From the NCBI RefSeq assembly GCF_023016285.1, contig NZ_CP095413.1, positions 806,001-870,000 on the forward strand: DNA of 64,000 nt. Direction: 5' to 3'. The notes under the pieces are model-generated. The model was given only the letters and a program-made list of their open reading frames with translations. It had not been told where the DNA came from and did no database searches. The DNA comes from Muricauda sp. SCSIO 64092 (GTDB lineage: Bacteria; Bacteroidota; Bacteroidia; Flavobacteriales; Flavobacteriaceae). This document shows, piece by piece, positions 16,301 through 25,593 of this stretch (positions within the stretch are counted from its first letter, which is position 1; each line of letters opens with the position of its first letter). A program made the translations under genes and the position numbers.

Positions 16301-17764
16301 CTACTTATTTAATTCCTTTAATGCTGTGGTCACTTCTTTAAAATCATCAAAATCCGCACGTACGCCCTTCGTTTCCTGATAGGTCTCATGTCCCTTTCCC
16401 GCAACCAATATGATGTCATTGGCCATGGCCAGTTTACAGGCAGTTTTAATGGCCTGCTTCCTGTTTTCTATGGACAGCACCTTTTTGGTGTTTTGGGCTT
16501 CCACACCTTTTTCCATTTCATCAATAATCTTACTCGGTGATTCACTTCTTGGATTGTCCGATGTAAAAATGGCCTGATTGCTCATTTCCGATGCGATATG
16601 ACCCATAACCGGACGCTTCGACTTATCACGATCACCACCACACCCCACTACGGTGATGACGTTTTCATTTCCAGTCCTCAATGCGTTGATGGTAATCAGC
16701 ACATTTTTAAGCGCATCCGGTGTATGGGCATAATCAACAATTGCCGTAATTTTCTTTTTCGATATAAAATATTGGAATCTCCCGTCCACATTTTCCAATT
16801 CGCTCACCAGGCGAAGTATTTCCAAGGTTTCCAGTCCCAGCATATCCGCTGTGGCATAAATGGCCAACAGATTGTACGCATTAAAGTCCCCTATAAGTTT
16901 GGACCACAGCTCATTCTCATTAAACTTCAACAGTTGTCCATTGATCTGCCGTTCCAGGATCTGACCCCTATAGTCGGCATATGATTTTAAGGCATAGGTG
17001 ACTTTTCTTGCCTTGGTGTTCTGCAACATCACCATTCCATTCTTATCATCCACATTGGTGAGCGCAAAGGCCGTTTTGGGCAAACCGTCGAACAACTTTT
17101 TCTTGGTATCGCGATAGGCGGCAAACGTTTTGTGGTAATCCAAATGATCATGTGACAAATTGGTAAAAATGGCGCCTTCAAAAAACAAGCCTTCGGCACG
17201 TTTTTGATGGATGCCATGAGAACTCACTTCCATAAAACAATACTCAACCCCTTCTTCGCTCATCATATCCAAATAGCTATTGATGGTCAGGGAATCGGGA
17301 GTGGTATGGGTGGTTGGGTGTTCGTTATCATCCACCATAATTTTAATGGTGGAAATTAAACCCACTTTATAGCCTGCTTTTTTAAAGAGTCGATACAACA
17401 ACGTGGTTACCGTTGTTTTCCCGTTGGTTCCGGTAACTCCAACAAGCTTTAGGTTTTTAGAGGGATTTCCATAAAAGTTTGCTGCCATAATAGCCAATGC
17501 CCTTTGGCTATTGTCTACCTGGAGGTACGTCACCCCGTTGACCATCAATTCCGGGAATTCCTCACAAACAATGGCTTTTGCACCCGTATTGACCACTTGT
17601 GGTATAAACTGGTGCCCATCAATTTGTGTACCTGGAATAGCTACGAAAACATCATCCATAGCGATTTTTCTGGAATCGAAATGAATGGCATTTACCATAA
17701 CACTGGTATCCCCGTGTACCGCCTTTAGGCCAACCCCGTATAATATGTCCTTCAACAACTTCAC
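16301..17764 (-). CDS. murE: UDP-MurNAc-tripeptide synthetase, meso-diaminopimelate-adding
   Basis: 487 residues. ATP motif GTNGKTTVTT (112-121), carbamylated-Lys region TNLSHDHLDYH, and VDYAHTPDAL. The substrate motif DNPR (403-406) is the signature of enzymes that add meso-diaminopimelate; lysine enzymes have a different tetrapeptide there. The cell wall is therefore predicted to be of the mDAP type. The start is a GTG overlapping the ftsI stop (GTGA), again pointing to translational coupling. murF, which would add D-Ala-D-Ala, is not in the cluster. Confidence 0.97.
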   Translation of the reverse strand: MKLLKDILYGVGLKAVHGDTSVMVNAIHFDSRKIAMDDVFVAIPGTQIDGHQFIPQVVNTGAKAIVCEEFPELMVNGVTYLQVDNSQRALAIMAANFYGNPSKNLKLVGVTGTNGKTTVTTLLYRLFKKAGYKVGLISTIKIMVDDNEHPTTHTTPDSLTINSYLDMMSEEGVEYCFMEVSSHGIHQKRAEGLFFEGAIFTNLSHDHLDYHKTFAAYRDTKKKLFDGLPKTAFALTNVDDKNGMVMLQNTKARKVTYALKSYADYRGQILERQINGQLLKFNENELWSKLIGDFNAYNLLAIYATADMLGLETLEILRLVSELENVDGRFQYFISKKKITAIVDYAHTPDALKNVLITINALRTGNENVITVVGCGGDRDKSKRPVMGHIASEMSNQAIFTSDNPRSESPSKIIDEMEKGVEAQNTKKVLSIENRKQAIKTACKLAMANDIILVAGKGHETYQETKGVRADFDDFKEVTTALKELNK

Positions 17765-19770
17765 GACAGTTCCAAAATAATTTTGTTGACCTCTTTGGCA
17801 TGGGTCCCGGCCTTTACGGATTGTGCTTTTACCTTCCCATTCCCCTTGACCTCAACTTCCAGTCCCATATTTTCCAATAGGGAAATGGCATCCATGGCAC
17901 TCATGCCACGGAGGTTGGGAATCGCATTCAACTTTTCCTGTGCCCTGGCATAGAATTGCCCATAATTCCCTTCCAGTCCCTCGTTTTTTGGGGTCAAAGA
18001 TGTTACCTCCTCCACTACCGGTGAATTGGAGTATATTTTTTGTGCAAGGGACTTGAATACGGGGCCAGATACGTCCGCACCATAATACCCCACACCTTTA
18101 TCCGGTTCATGAATCACCACAATACAGGAATACTTGGGATTGTCTGCCGGAAAATAACCTACGAATGAAGAAATATAGGCTAATTTGTCCGGGTCCTTGG
18201 CCACATAATTCTTTTGACAGGTCCCTGTTTTCCCAGCCATGGAAAAATTGGCCGAATACAGCCCGTTACCAGTTCCGAAATCTTTATCCACCACATTTTT
18301 GAGCAGTTGCTGTGCCTTTTCTACATTTTCCTCGGAACAGATGGAGGAATTGATGACGTCCTTCTTAAATTCCTTGATTACCTTGCCCCCTATCCGGGCT
18401 TCTTTTAAAAAACGGGGACGTACCATTTCCCCATCATTGGCAATGGCATTGTAAAATGTTAAGGTCTGTATGGGTGTCATGGCCACTTCATACCCATGGG
18501 ACATCCAGGCCAATGAAATTCCAGACCATCCCTTATCGCCTGGATACCGCAATACGGGCTGACCTTCACCAACGATCGGCAAATCCAAATCTTGATGCAA
18601 CCCCATATTCATTAAGCGGTTTACAAACTTTTCCGGCCTCTCTTTATAGTTTTCATGGATGATCTTGGCAAATGCCGTATTGGAAGAAACCGCAAAGGCC
18701 TCTGCTACCGAGATTTCACCGTATCCACCCCATTTGGAATCTTTGACCATACGGTCATAGACCTTATATTTTCCCTTTCCGGTATCCACAACACTATTTG
18801 TATCAATCACCTGATCCTCCAATGCCGCCAACAAGCTCATTAGCTTAAAGGTAGAGCCCGGCTCATGGGATTCCCCAACGGCATAGTTCAGTTTTTCATA
18901 GTACGTACCTTCCTCAGTTCTCCCCAGATTTGAAATGGCCTTGATTTCCCCTGTCCTTGTTTCCATGACCACAACGCAACCATGGTCCGCTTTATATTTC
19001 TCCAATTGCGCCAATAGGGCATGATGGGCCACATCCTGAATATTGGTGTTGATCGTCGTTACGATATCCTGACCATCCTTGGGTTCCACAGTATTGTTAA
19101 ACCCTACAGGTTTCCACTGGCTACCCGCACTTTTCTGCTTGAGACGCTTACCTTCCCTCCCACGTAAATAACTAAAGCCAAAAGCACCGTCCAATCCCAC
19201 GCGGGTGAAGTATCCGTTTTCATCCACCCTTTCATAACCAATGGTCCTAGCCGCCATTTTCCCCAATGGATATTCACGAACAACGCGATGTTTTTCTATA
19301 AACCCTCCTCTGTTGGGACCCAATCGAAACATGGGAAACTTTCGCATTCTCGCATAATCCAAATAGGAGACATTGCGGGCAATGAGTTTGTAGCCGTTCT
19401 TATTGGCCCTTGCCTTGCGAAGCATTTGAAGGTAATGGGATGAGGGTTTATTGAACAATTGGCCCAAGGAATCGCACAGTGGACCAATATGCTCCTCCCA
19501 AACCTTGGGTTTCACGGTGTTGGCATCAAACCGGATTTCATATTTGGCCACCGAAGCCGCCAATAGACTTCCATCATCGGCATAGATATTGCCCCGGTTG
19601 GGCTCAATGGTGAACATACGTTCGGTCTTTTGTAGGGCCTTGGCCTTGTAGGTTTCCCCTTTCACCATTTGAATATCCACAAGTTTGACCACTACCCCAA
19701 TGGCAAAAACGAACAATCCCCCGGCAACCAGATACAACCTATTCATGATATGTTTCTCGGTAATAGGCAC
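17761..19770 (-). CDS. ftsI: Division transpeptidase FtsI/PBP3 with C-terminal PASTA domain
   Basis: 669 residues. One N-terminal membrane anchor (about 10-30) is followed by a PBP dimerisation domain containing EPNRGNIYADDG. The transpeptidase domain has the active-site Ser306 in STFK (306-309), SSN (362-364) and KTG (514-516). Residues about 605-669 form a PASTA domain (IPNLRGMSAMDAISLLENMG). Class B PBPs with PASTA are best known from Gram-positives but also occur in Bacteroidota FtsI. It cross-links septal peptidoglycan with FtsW. The start is a GTG overlapping the ftsL stop by one base (TAGTG); the next ATG is residue 9, still before the membrane helix. Confidence 0.96.
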   Translation of the reverse strand: MPITEKHIMNRLYLVAGGLFVFAIGVVVKLVDIQMVKGETYKAKALQKTERMFTIEPNRGNIYADDGSLLAASVAKYEIRFDANTVKPKVWEEHIGPLCDSLGQLFNKPSSHYLQMLRKARANKNGYKLIARNVSYLDYARMRKFPMFRLGPNRGGFIEKHRVVREYPLGKMAARTIGYERVDENGYFTRVGLDGAFGFSYLRGREGKRLKQKSAGSQWKPVGFNNTVEPKDGQDIVTTINTNIQDVAHHALLAQLEKYKADHGCVVVMETRTGEIKAISNLGRTEEGTYYEKLNYAVGESHEPGSTFKLMSLLAALEDQVIDTNSVVDTGKGKYKVYDRMVKDSKWGGYGEISVAEAFAVSSNTAFAKIIHENYKERPEKFVNRLMNMGLHQDLDLPIVGEGQPVLRYPGDKGWSGISLAWMSHGYEVAMTPIQTLTFYNAIANDGEMVRPRFLKEARIGGKVIKEFKKDVINSSICSEENVEKAQQLLKNVVDKDFGTGNGLYSANFSMAGKTGTCQKNYVAKDPDKLAYISSFVGYFPADNPKYSCIVVIHEPDKGVGYYGADVSGPVFKSLAQKIYSNSPVVEEVTSLTPKNEGLEGNYGQFYARAQEKLNAIPNLRGMSAMDAISLLENMGLEVEVKGNGKVKAQSVKAGTHAKEVNKIILELS

Positions 19771-20087
19771 TATTCTTCGGATTTAACTATTATTTTTTGA
19801 GGGGGAACAGCTGTAGGTTTCAATCCATTGTCCACTACTTCCACTCGCAAAGTGGATTCCAAACGCATTTGTTGAAGTTGTTGTCGCAAAGCCACAAACT
19901 CACTGCGCATCGCACGCACTTCTTCGTTCAATTCGGAAATTTTGGTTACTTTTTTATCCGCACGATGGCTGCTGGAAATCATCAGGGCCGCCAGAAAGGA
20001 TGCAAAAAGAAGGAACAGCCAGTTTTTGGGAGCATCCCCACTCACCAAAAACCTACCTTTTAAAATATCCAATAATCCTTTTTTCAT
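19770..20087 (-). CDS. ftsL: FtsL-like division protein
   Basis: 105 residues. A basic cytoplasmic start is followed by one membrane helix at about 23-39 (WLFLLFASFLAALMISS), then a Lys/Glu/Arg heptad coiled coil (KISELNEEVRAMRSEFVALR) reaching about residue 85. Size, topology and position between rsmH and ftsI are those of FtsL, which forms a complex with FtsQ and activates FtsW-FtsI. Sequence conservation in this family is weak, so the name depends on topology and synteny. Confidence 0.85.
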   Translation of the reverse strand: MKKGLLDILKGRFLVSGDAPKNWLFLLFASFLAALMISSSHRADKKVTKISELNEEVRAMRSEFVALRQQLQQMRLESTLRVEVVDNGLKPTAVPPQKIIVKSEE

Positions 20088-20112
20088 TTTCTGCCGATTG
20101 TTTTTTCCAATC

Positions 20113-21021
20113 CTAAATTCGCTCCGCTATCCGAAGCTTAGCACTACGCGCCCTATTGTTTTTTGCTATTTCTTCACTTGACGGAACTATAAGTCCCCCT
20201 ATCTTTTTCAATGGCACGTCCACATTACCATAAAAGTCCTTTTCTGCCTGACCCTCAAATTTGCCATCCCGGATGAACCGCTTTACCAATCTGTCTTCCA
20301 GGGAATGGTAACTTATTACACTCAACCTCCCCCCTTTATCCAACACTTCGGGAACCTGCTCCAAGAATTCCTTCAACGCCAAGACCTCCTCATTTACCTC
20401 AATCCGAATGGCCTGATAAACCTTTGCCAAAGTTTTATTCTCCTTTCCCCTTGGCAAAAATTTTGCAATGGCATGTTTAAGGCCATCCGTTGTTTCAATC
20501 GGCCTCCGCGACCTTTCGGCCACAATGGCATGCGCTATGCCCTTAGCACTTCGCAGTTCCCCAAATTCAAGAAAGACCTTGGTCAACTCCTCCGCGCTAC
20601 GTTGATTCACCAAATGATAGGCACTTTTGGCCATTCTTTGGTCCATTCGCATATCCAATGCCGCATCAAACCTTGTGGAAAATCCTCGTTCGGCCACATC
20701 AAACTGATGGGAAGACACCCCAAAGTCAGCCAAGATTCCATCAACTTTTAGAATGCCATAGAACTTTAAAAATCGTTTAAGGAACCGAAAATTCTCATTG
20801 ATCAATTCAAATCTTCCATCCTTAATGGTATTGGCCAGTGCATCTTCATCTTGATCAAAGGCAATCAACCTTCCCTTACTGCCCAGCCGTTTCAATATTT
20901 CAGTGGAATGGCCCCCTCCACCAAAGGTGACATCCACATAAACCCCGTCTTCTTTTATGTTCAATCCATCTACCGATTCCTTAAGAAGTACCGGTAGGTG
21001 GTATGCCCTGTGCTCCTCCAT
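20113..21021 (-). CDS. rsmH: 16S rRNA m4C1402 methyltransferase
   Basis: 302 residues from the ATG at 21021. SAM-binding motif VDVTFGGGGHSTEIL, then FDQDEDALAN, the substrate-side segment GILADFGVSSHQFDVAERGFS, and VISYHSLEDRLVKRF near the end: all RsmH (MraW) hallmarks. It methylates N4 of C1402 in 16S rRNA. A TTG at 21048 would add nine residues, but the homologous N-terminus (YHLPVLLKESVDGL) follows the ATG closely, so the ATG is preferred. It overlaps the end of mraZ by about 41 bases. Confidence 0.96.
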   Translation of the reverse strand: MEEHRAYHLPVLLKESVDGLNIKEDGVYVDVTFGGGGHSTEILKRLGSKGRLIAFDQDEDALANTIKDGRFELINENFRFLKRFLKFYGILKVDGILADFGVSSHQFDVAERGFSTRFDAALDMRMDQRMAKSAYHLVNQRSAEELTKVFLEFGELRSAKGIAHAIVAERSRRPIETTDGLKHAIAKFLPRGKENKTLAKVYQAIRIEVNEEVLALKEFLEQVPEVLDKGGRLSVISYHSLEDRLVKRFIRDGKFEGQAEKDFYGNVDVPLKKIGGLIVPSSEEIAKNNRARSAKLRIAERI

Positions 21022-21469
21022 TGAAAATTTCTTCAGAGAAATCGTCAAATTCCTTATCAGTCATGGAATCCAGATTCTCCTCATATTTTGGTTTAGCCCA
21101 TATTTCCACGAACGTATGGGCGGCATTCAGCACAACTTCCTTCTCAATTCCCGCAAACCCTATTAGGTTTTTTGGTATTTGAAGTCTTCCCGAATCCCTA
21201 TCAATAGTGACATCATCTTTTAACCCCGCTGTGTATTTGCGCAACCAAAGACGAAATTGTTTACCCTTGTTGGGATGGGACATGACCTGCTTCATCAATT
21301 CATCGAACTTCACCCGCGGATACAATTCCAAGCAATCATGGTCCACGGAACGCTTAATAACAAAATCATCCCCCATAAAGGGCATTAATTTGTTTTTTAG
21401 CGATGTGGGCAGAATTATCCTACCCTTGGCATCCGCTTTGCAATCATGTTGTCCAACAATGGAAGTCAC
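20981..21469 (-). CDS. mraZ: Transcriptional regulator MraZ
   Basis: 162 residues with two AbrB-like swapped-hairpin repeats. The first is IVGQHDCKADAKGRIILP, the second KDDVTIDRDSGRLQIPKNL; the D-x-(K/S)-G-R core is present in both. In other bacteria MraZ binds direct repeats in front of its own gene and controls the dcw operon. It is the first gene of the cluster. The start is a GTG at 21469; no nearby ATG fits the conserved N-terminus. The C-terminal tail of about 20 residues is not conserved and overlaps rsmH. Confidence 0.95.
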   Translation of the reverse strand: MTSIVGQHDCKADAKGRIILPTSLKNKLMPFMGDDFVIKRSVDHDCLELYPRVKFDELMKQVMSHPNKGKQFRLWLRKYTAGLKDDVTIDRDSGRLQIPKNLIGFAGIEKEVVLNAAHTFVEIWAKPKYEENLDSMTDKEFDDFSEEIFNGGAQGIPPTGTS

Positions 21470-21502
21470 TTCTTAGAGAGCCGTTTATTGTAATTACTAA
21501 CC

Positions 21503-21538
21503 CAAATATATATAAATTATTACCTAATAATCCACAAA
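21503..21538 (-). promoter_or_regulatory. Probable dcw-cluster promoter (Bacteroidota type)
   Basis: On the minus strand TATATTTG (21510-21503) matches the Bacteroidota -7 box TAnnTTTG exactly, with TTTG (21538-21535) 24 bases upstream as a possible -33 element, a slightly wide spacing. The -7 box lies 34 bases before the mraZ GTG. On the other strand of the same spacer, TATATTTG at 21645-21652 could serve the divergent hydrolase gene. Confidence 0.5.
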
Positions 21539-21676
21539 TCTCCACTTTGTTGATAACTTAATCCACTAAAAGACACTCACTTTTGCACATTTCTACACTT
21601 TGCTTACCCATTCCCATCCCAAAAATGTTGTGTTTTGAAATGCCTATATTTGCCGCTCGATGCCGAACCAACTTAG

Positions 21677-22441
21677 ATGGAAGACGAAATCATAACAGAC
21701 GGTAAATACCGTTACATTGAAATTGGTGAAGGGAAGCCCATTATCATTCTTCATGGGCTCATGGGGGGTTTAAGCAATTTCCAGGGGGTGACCCATTTTT
21801 TTCCAACCAAAGGTTATCAAGTTTTGGTGCCCGAATTGCCCATCTATGACATGCCCATGCTCAAAACCACGGTAAAAAACTTTGCCAAGTTCCTAGAGGA
21901 GTTTATAGCCCATAAAGGCCTTAAAGACGTTATCCTTTTGGGAAATTCCCTGGGCGGCCATATTGGCCTTTTACATACCAAACTATTTCCTGAAAAAATA
22001 AAGGCATTGGTGATAACGGGCAGCTCCGGGCTCTATGAAAGTGCCATGGGTGATGGCTATCCCAAACGTGGGGATTACGAATTCATTAAAAAGAAGGCCC
22101 AGGACGTCTTCTATGACCCTAAAGTCGCTACCAAAGAGATTGTGGACGAGGTATTTGCAACGGTAAATGACCGAATGAAACTGGTGAAGACTTTGGCCAT
22201 TGCCAAAAGTGCCATTCGCCACAATATGGCCAAGGATTTGCCCAATATGCAGACACCTACTTGTATTATTTGGGGGAAACAGGACAACGTTACCCCTCCA
22301 AACGTAGCAGAGGAGTTTCATGAGCTCCTACCGGATTCCGAATTGTTCTGGATCGACAAATGTGGCCATGCTCCCATGATGGAGCATCCTGAGCAATTCA
22401 ACCAAATCTTGGATGCCTGGTTGGTAAAACGGGGCTTTTAG
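21677..22441 (+). CDS. Alpha/beta-fold hydrolase
   Basis: 254 residues. The oxyanion-hole HG segment ILHGLMGGLSNF (24-35), the nucleophile elbow GNSLGG (Ser91), the acid in WGKQDNVTP (Asp203) and the base in CGHAPMMEHPEQF (His231) give a complete catalytic triad. There is no signal peptide, so it acts in the cytoplasm. It resembles the esterase/dehalogenase/BioH group, and the substrate cannot be named. It is divergent from mraZ across about 200 bases, next to engB on the same strand. A TATATTTG box at 21645-21652 is 24 bases before the start. Confidence 0.9.
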   Translation: MEDEIITDGKYRYIEIGEGKPIIILHGLMGGLSNFQGVTHFFPTKGYQVLVPELPIYDMPMLKTTVKNFAKFLEEFIAHKGLKDVILLGNSLGGHIGLLHTKLFPEKIKALVITGSSGLYESAMGDGYPKRGDYEFIKKKAQDVFYDPKVATKEIVDEVFATVNDRMKLVKTLAIAKSAIRHNMAKDLPNMQTPTCIIWGKQDNVTPPNVAEEFHELLPDSELFWIDKCGHAPMMEHPEQFNQILDAWLVKRGF

Positions 22442-22514
22442 CAACACCTCGTGTACATCCTGGTGTAGCGTTTATGGTCCTGTATCTTTGTAATTGATTT
22501 TCTATCCCGGTACA

Positions 22515-23129
22515 ATGAAAATTACATCCGCCGAATTCGTAATGAGCAATTCCGATGTGCTCAAATGCCCCAAAGAAGCACTACCTGAATACGCTTTTAT
22601 TGGCCGTTCCAATGTGGGAAAGTCATCACTTATCAATATGTTGGTCGATAACAAAAATCTGGCCAAAACCTCTGGAAGACCGGGTAAGACCCAGCTCATC
22701 AACCATTTTAAGATCAATAACAATTGGTTTTTAGTGGACCTGCCGGGTTATGGCTATGCGCGTGTGTCCAAAAAGGAAAAAAAGACCTTTCAAAAATACA
22801 TCACTGCGTACTTCTTGAAACGAAAGCAACTGGTTTCCGCATTTGTACTGGTTGATATTCGGCACGAGCCCCAAAAAATTGATATGGAATTTATGGAATG
22901 GTTGGGGACCAATGGTATTCCATTTTCCATTGTTTTCACCAAAGCCGACAAGCTCAAGTCCGAAGCCATAAACATCCGGGTCGATTTTTATCTCAATACC
23001 CTGAAGGAAGGCGCCTGGGAAGAAGTGCCGCCTCACTTTATCACCTCATCCACAAAATACTTGGGACGCGAAGCGCTTTTGGCCTATATTGATGCTATAA
23101 ACCATAAGGTTGCCCAAGGTTGGTCATGA
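22515..23129 (+). CDS. engB: Ribosome biogenesis GTPase EngB/YihA/YsxC
   Basis: 204 residues from the ATG at 22515. G1 GRSNVGKSS (30-38), a switch I threonine in KTSGRPGKTQ, G3 in VDLPGYGYA, G4 in FTKAD and a G5-like ITSSTKYLG. Family members assist assembly of the large ribosomal subunit. An in-frame TTG at 22494 would add seven residues, but the conserved N-terminus (MKITSAEFVMS) begins at the ATG. TATCTTTG at 22483-22490 matches the Bacteroidota -7 box, suggesting its own promoter after the hydrolase gene. Confidence 0.95.
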   Translation: MKITSAEFVMSNSDVLKCPKEALPEYAFIGRSNVGKSSLINMLVDNKNLAKTSGRPGKTQLINHFKINNNWFLVDLPGYGYARVSKKEKKTFQKYITAYFLKRKQLVSAFVLVDIRHEPQKIDMEFMEWLGTNGIPFSIVFTKADKLKSEAINIRVDFYLNTLKEGAWEEVPPHFITSSTKYLGREALLAYIDAINHKVAQGWS

Positions 23130-23181
23130 TAGGGGGTAAAACCTATCTTACCGTTGGTCATACCCATGGTATTGTGGTCTT

Positions 23182-23559
23182 TTAGATTAATTCCAAGCGC
23201 TCTTTTACCAAACCAACCAAATCATGAACCGTTTTTAACTGATTGAGTTCTTCTGTAGAAATCACAACCTCCAAACCATTTCCTCCCTCAGTAAGGACAA
23301 TGGGAAACGAAAATTTGTACCCAAACTTGCTTTTGTATTTCTTGGCAAACTCGTCTTTATGGAGGAATACCATCTCCCGATCGGTTTCTTGTCTAAATTT
23401 TTTCCATATCCTATTTTCCAAGGCTACGCCAAAGGTCAGTTCGCATAACTTACAGTCATACGTTTGGGGACTGAACACTTTGTGCATACTGTCCAAAAAA
23501 GCATTGGCCTTGCCCGAGTTGGCATTGTAGATAAAAAGTAGTTTTTGAACGTTTTCCAT
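23182..23559 (-). CDS. Conserved hypothetical protein
   Basis: 125 residues from the ATG at 23559; in-frame ATG (23580) and GTG (23598) codons upstream would lengthen it. It begins KLLFIYNANSGKANAFLDSM, contains a CKLC pair (YDCKLCELTFG), and ends in a helix (VHDLVGLVKERLELI). No signal peptide or membrane segment is present. It recalls short hypothetical proteins of Flavobacteria annotated without function; the CxxC might bind metal or be redox active, but only one such pair is visible. It is convergent with engB and divergent from the serine hydrolase gene. Confidence 0.75.
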   Translation of the reverse strand: MENVQKLLFIYNANSGKANAFLDSMHKVFSPQTYDCKLCELTFGVALENRIWKKFRQETDREMVFLHKDEFAKKYKSKFGYKFSFPIVLTEGGNGLEVVISTEELNQLKTVHDLVGLVKERLELI

Positions 23560-23631
23560 TTCTCCCAAAAGATAACGCATAATAGTAATTGTTTTCACCC
23601 TGGATTGTCCTTATTTTGACCAAATCAAACC

Positions 23632-25107
23632 ATGAAAATGAAAAATAGCTGCTTTGCCCTTATTGCCTTACTCCTATTGACAAGCTGTAGTACTTCCGAC
23701 AATACGAAAAGTGTTACGAAAAATACTGAACAGTTTAAATTGGAACTACAACATTTGAAGGAGTATTTCCATATTCCCGGACTGGCCGTGTTGGTCCAAA
23801 AAGGGGATTCCGTACTTTACGAAGATTACTTTGGCCATGCCAATGTTGAGGAGGATATTAAGGTGGATTCAACCACCCAGTTCCCCATCGCGTCCATTAC
23901 CAAGGTTTTTGCGGGTGTTGCTTTGTTCAAACTGCAAGAAGAGGGAAAGCTTTCTTTTGAGGACGCCATCAACACTTATTTTGACGACCCTATTTTTGAC
24001 GATTCCATAAAAATAAAACACGTCCTGTCCCATACCTCACAGGGAAGCCCAGGTGAAAACTTTTATTACAGTTATCGTTTTGGCGCGTTGACCCATGTCA
24101 TTGAAAAGGCATCAAAAACTTCATTTGGGGATTATATTGGGAATGGGATTTTTGTACCCTTGGATTTGCAGAACACTTTTTTGCTAACGGATTCAACTTC
24201 GGTTACCAAGACTATGGCCAGACCCTACAATTTTGATGAACAGGTTGTTGCAGGACAAGTGGAGTACGGCGCTTCTGCTTCCGCCGGTATTGTTAGCAAT
24301 CCAAGGGATATGGCCAAATTCAGCAAAGCCCTGGATGATAATGTATTATTGGACGAAACCTCGAAGCTTGGGATGTACACTCCCTTCGCATCCCACCTTC
24401 CATATGGCCATGGTATTTTCTCCCAAGTGTTTAATGGCAAAAAAGTGCTTTGGGCCTATGGACAATATGATTCCTATTCCAGTTTGCTTTTAAAAGTTCC
24501 CGAAGACCATCTAAGCCTTATCATACTTGCAAACAACAATTTGATGAGCGACCCTGCCCGACTTATCTATGGGGATGGCCTTTCCTCGCTTTTCACCCAG
24601 AGCTTTTTAAAAAATTATGTGTTTGATTTTGGTGATATGCCCCTATTTGAAAGCGGAAACGGCACGGAAAAATTTCAAAATACGGAGCTGCACCGAAAAA
24701 AGTTGCTTGCCGAAGCTTTGGCCTCTTCTTTTATGGCCCGTTTTGACGATTCGGAACTGGAAAAAAGCAAAAAATTGCTTCGACAGCTATTCAAGCAGTA
24801 TCCCGATTATCCGGCCTACGCAGACCTCAACCTATTGCACAACCTTACGTTTATCAAAGATGTGCATTTTTCCAAAGATTTAGGGCCATTTGATGAATTT
24901 GACCCTCAAATTGAAGCCATAGCCAATACCTTATTAAAAAAAGACCAAGACAATCCCTATGTGAATATCTATATGGGAACCTTCCACAATCGCAAGGGAA
25001 ATTTGGACAAGGCCCAATCCCATTTTGAAACTATTGCGAATGCCAAAAACTTTTCCCCTTTTTGGTACACTTCGGAGGCAAAGCGGTGGTTGGAAGAACA
25101 CAACTAG
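23632..25107 (+). CDS. Serine hydrolase lipoprotein (beta-lactamase/AmpC-like fold)
   Basis: 491 residues. Lipobox LLLTSC puts the lipidated Cys at 19. The beta-lactamase-like domain (about 35-330) has the nucleophile SITK (88-91) in QFPIASITKVFAG and a second motif around 146-148 reading YSY where most relatives have YxN. The C-terminal 120 residues are helical and TPR-like (NIYMGTFHNRKGNLDKAQSHF). A role in esterase or peptide hydrolysis at the cell envelope is plausible; beta-lactam resistance should not be assumed. It stands alone, divergent from the small hypothetical gene upstream. Confidence 0.85.
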   Translation: MKMKNSCFALIALLLLTSCSTSDNTKSVTKNTEQFKLELQHLKEYFHIPGLAVLVQKGDSVLYEDYFGHANVEEDIKVDSTTQFPIASITKVFAGVALFKLQEEGKLSFEDAINTYFDDPIFDDSIKIKHVLSHTSQGSPGENFYYSYRFGALTHVIEKASKTSFGDYIGNGIFVPLDLQNTFLLTDSTSVTKTMARPYNFDEQVVAGQVEYGASASAGIVSNPRDMAKFSKALDDNVLLDETSKLGMYTPFASHLPYGHGIFSQVFNGKKVLWAYGQYDSYSSLLLKVPEDHLSLIILANNNLMSDPARLIYGDGLSSLFTQSFLKNYVFDFGDMPLFESGNGTEKFQNTELHRKKLLAEALASSFMARFDDSELEKSKKLLRQLFKQYPDYPAYADLNLLHNLTFIKDVHFSKDLGPFDEFDPQIEAIANTLLKKDQDNPYVNIYMGTFHNRKGNLDKAQSHFETIANAKNFSPFWYTSEAKRWLEEHN

Positions 25108-25221
25108 TCATTGCATCTGTTCAAAATCCTTTTAAGGGATATAACAGCATTTGCTTTACATACGAATAAAGCTTGTTGTTGTGCATTCTTTTTCATGATT
25201 TAAATATATTATCTTAAACCC

Positions 25222-25572
25222 ATGGATTTCATTATTGTCCTTATTGGCCACTGGGTGGGTGATTACCTCTTCCAGACCAGAAACATGGCCATTAAAAAGA
25301 GTAGCAGTATCAAATGGCTGCTAATTCATGTATTTACTTATACCGCGGTGCTTTTTGTTGTGGCCCAGTTCCTGTTTTCATGGCAGGTTGGTCTCGGATA
25401 CACGCTATTTAATGGTGCTTTGCACCTGATTGTAGACTTTTTTACCAGTAAACTGACCACAAAATATCAAGACAGGCCCCATATTTTCTATCCTATTTTG
25501 GGTTTTGACCAGTTGCTGCATACCATTTGTTTGTATTGGACCTTTATAAATTCCGATGTTTTGGCCTTATAA
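25222..25572 (+). CDS. DUF3307 family membrane protein
   Basis: 116 residues with three or four hydrophobic helices. The start GHWVGDYLFQTRNMAIKKS and the GALHLIVDFFTSK segment, with conserved His and Asp residues inside helices, match the DUF3307 family. The function of this family is unknown. It begins about 115 bases after the serine hydrolase and 21 bases before the next small membrane protein, so it probably shares a transcript with the next two genes. Confidence 0.85.
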   Translation: MDFIIVLIGHWVGDYLFQTRNMAIKKSSSIKWLLIHVFTYTAVLFVVAQFLFSWQVGLGYTLFNGALHLIVDFFTSKLTTKYQDRPHIFYPILGFDQLLHTICLYWTFINSDVLAL

Positions 25573-25593
25573 CCGTTACTTAAATCCACCTAA

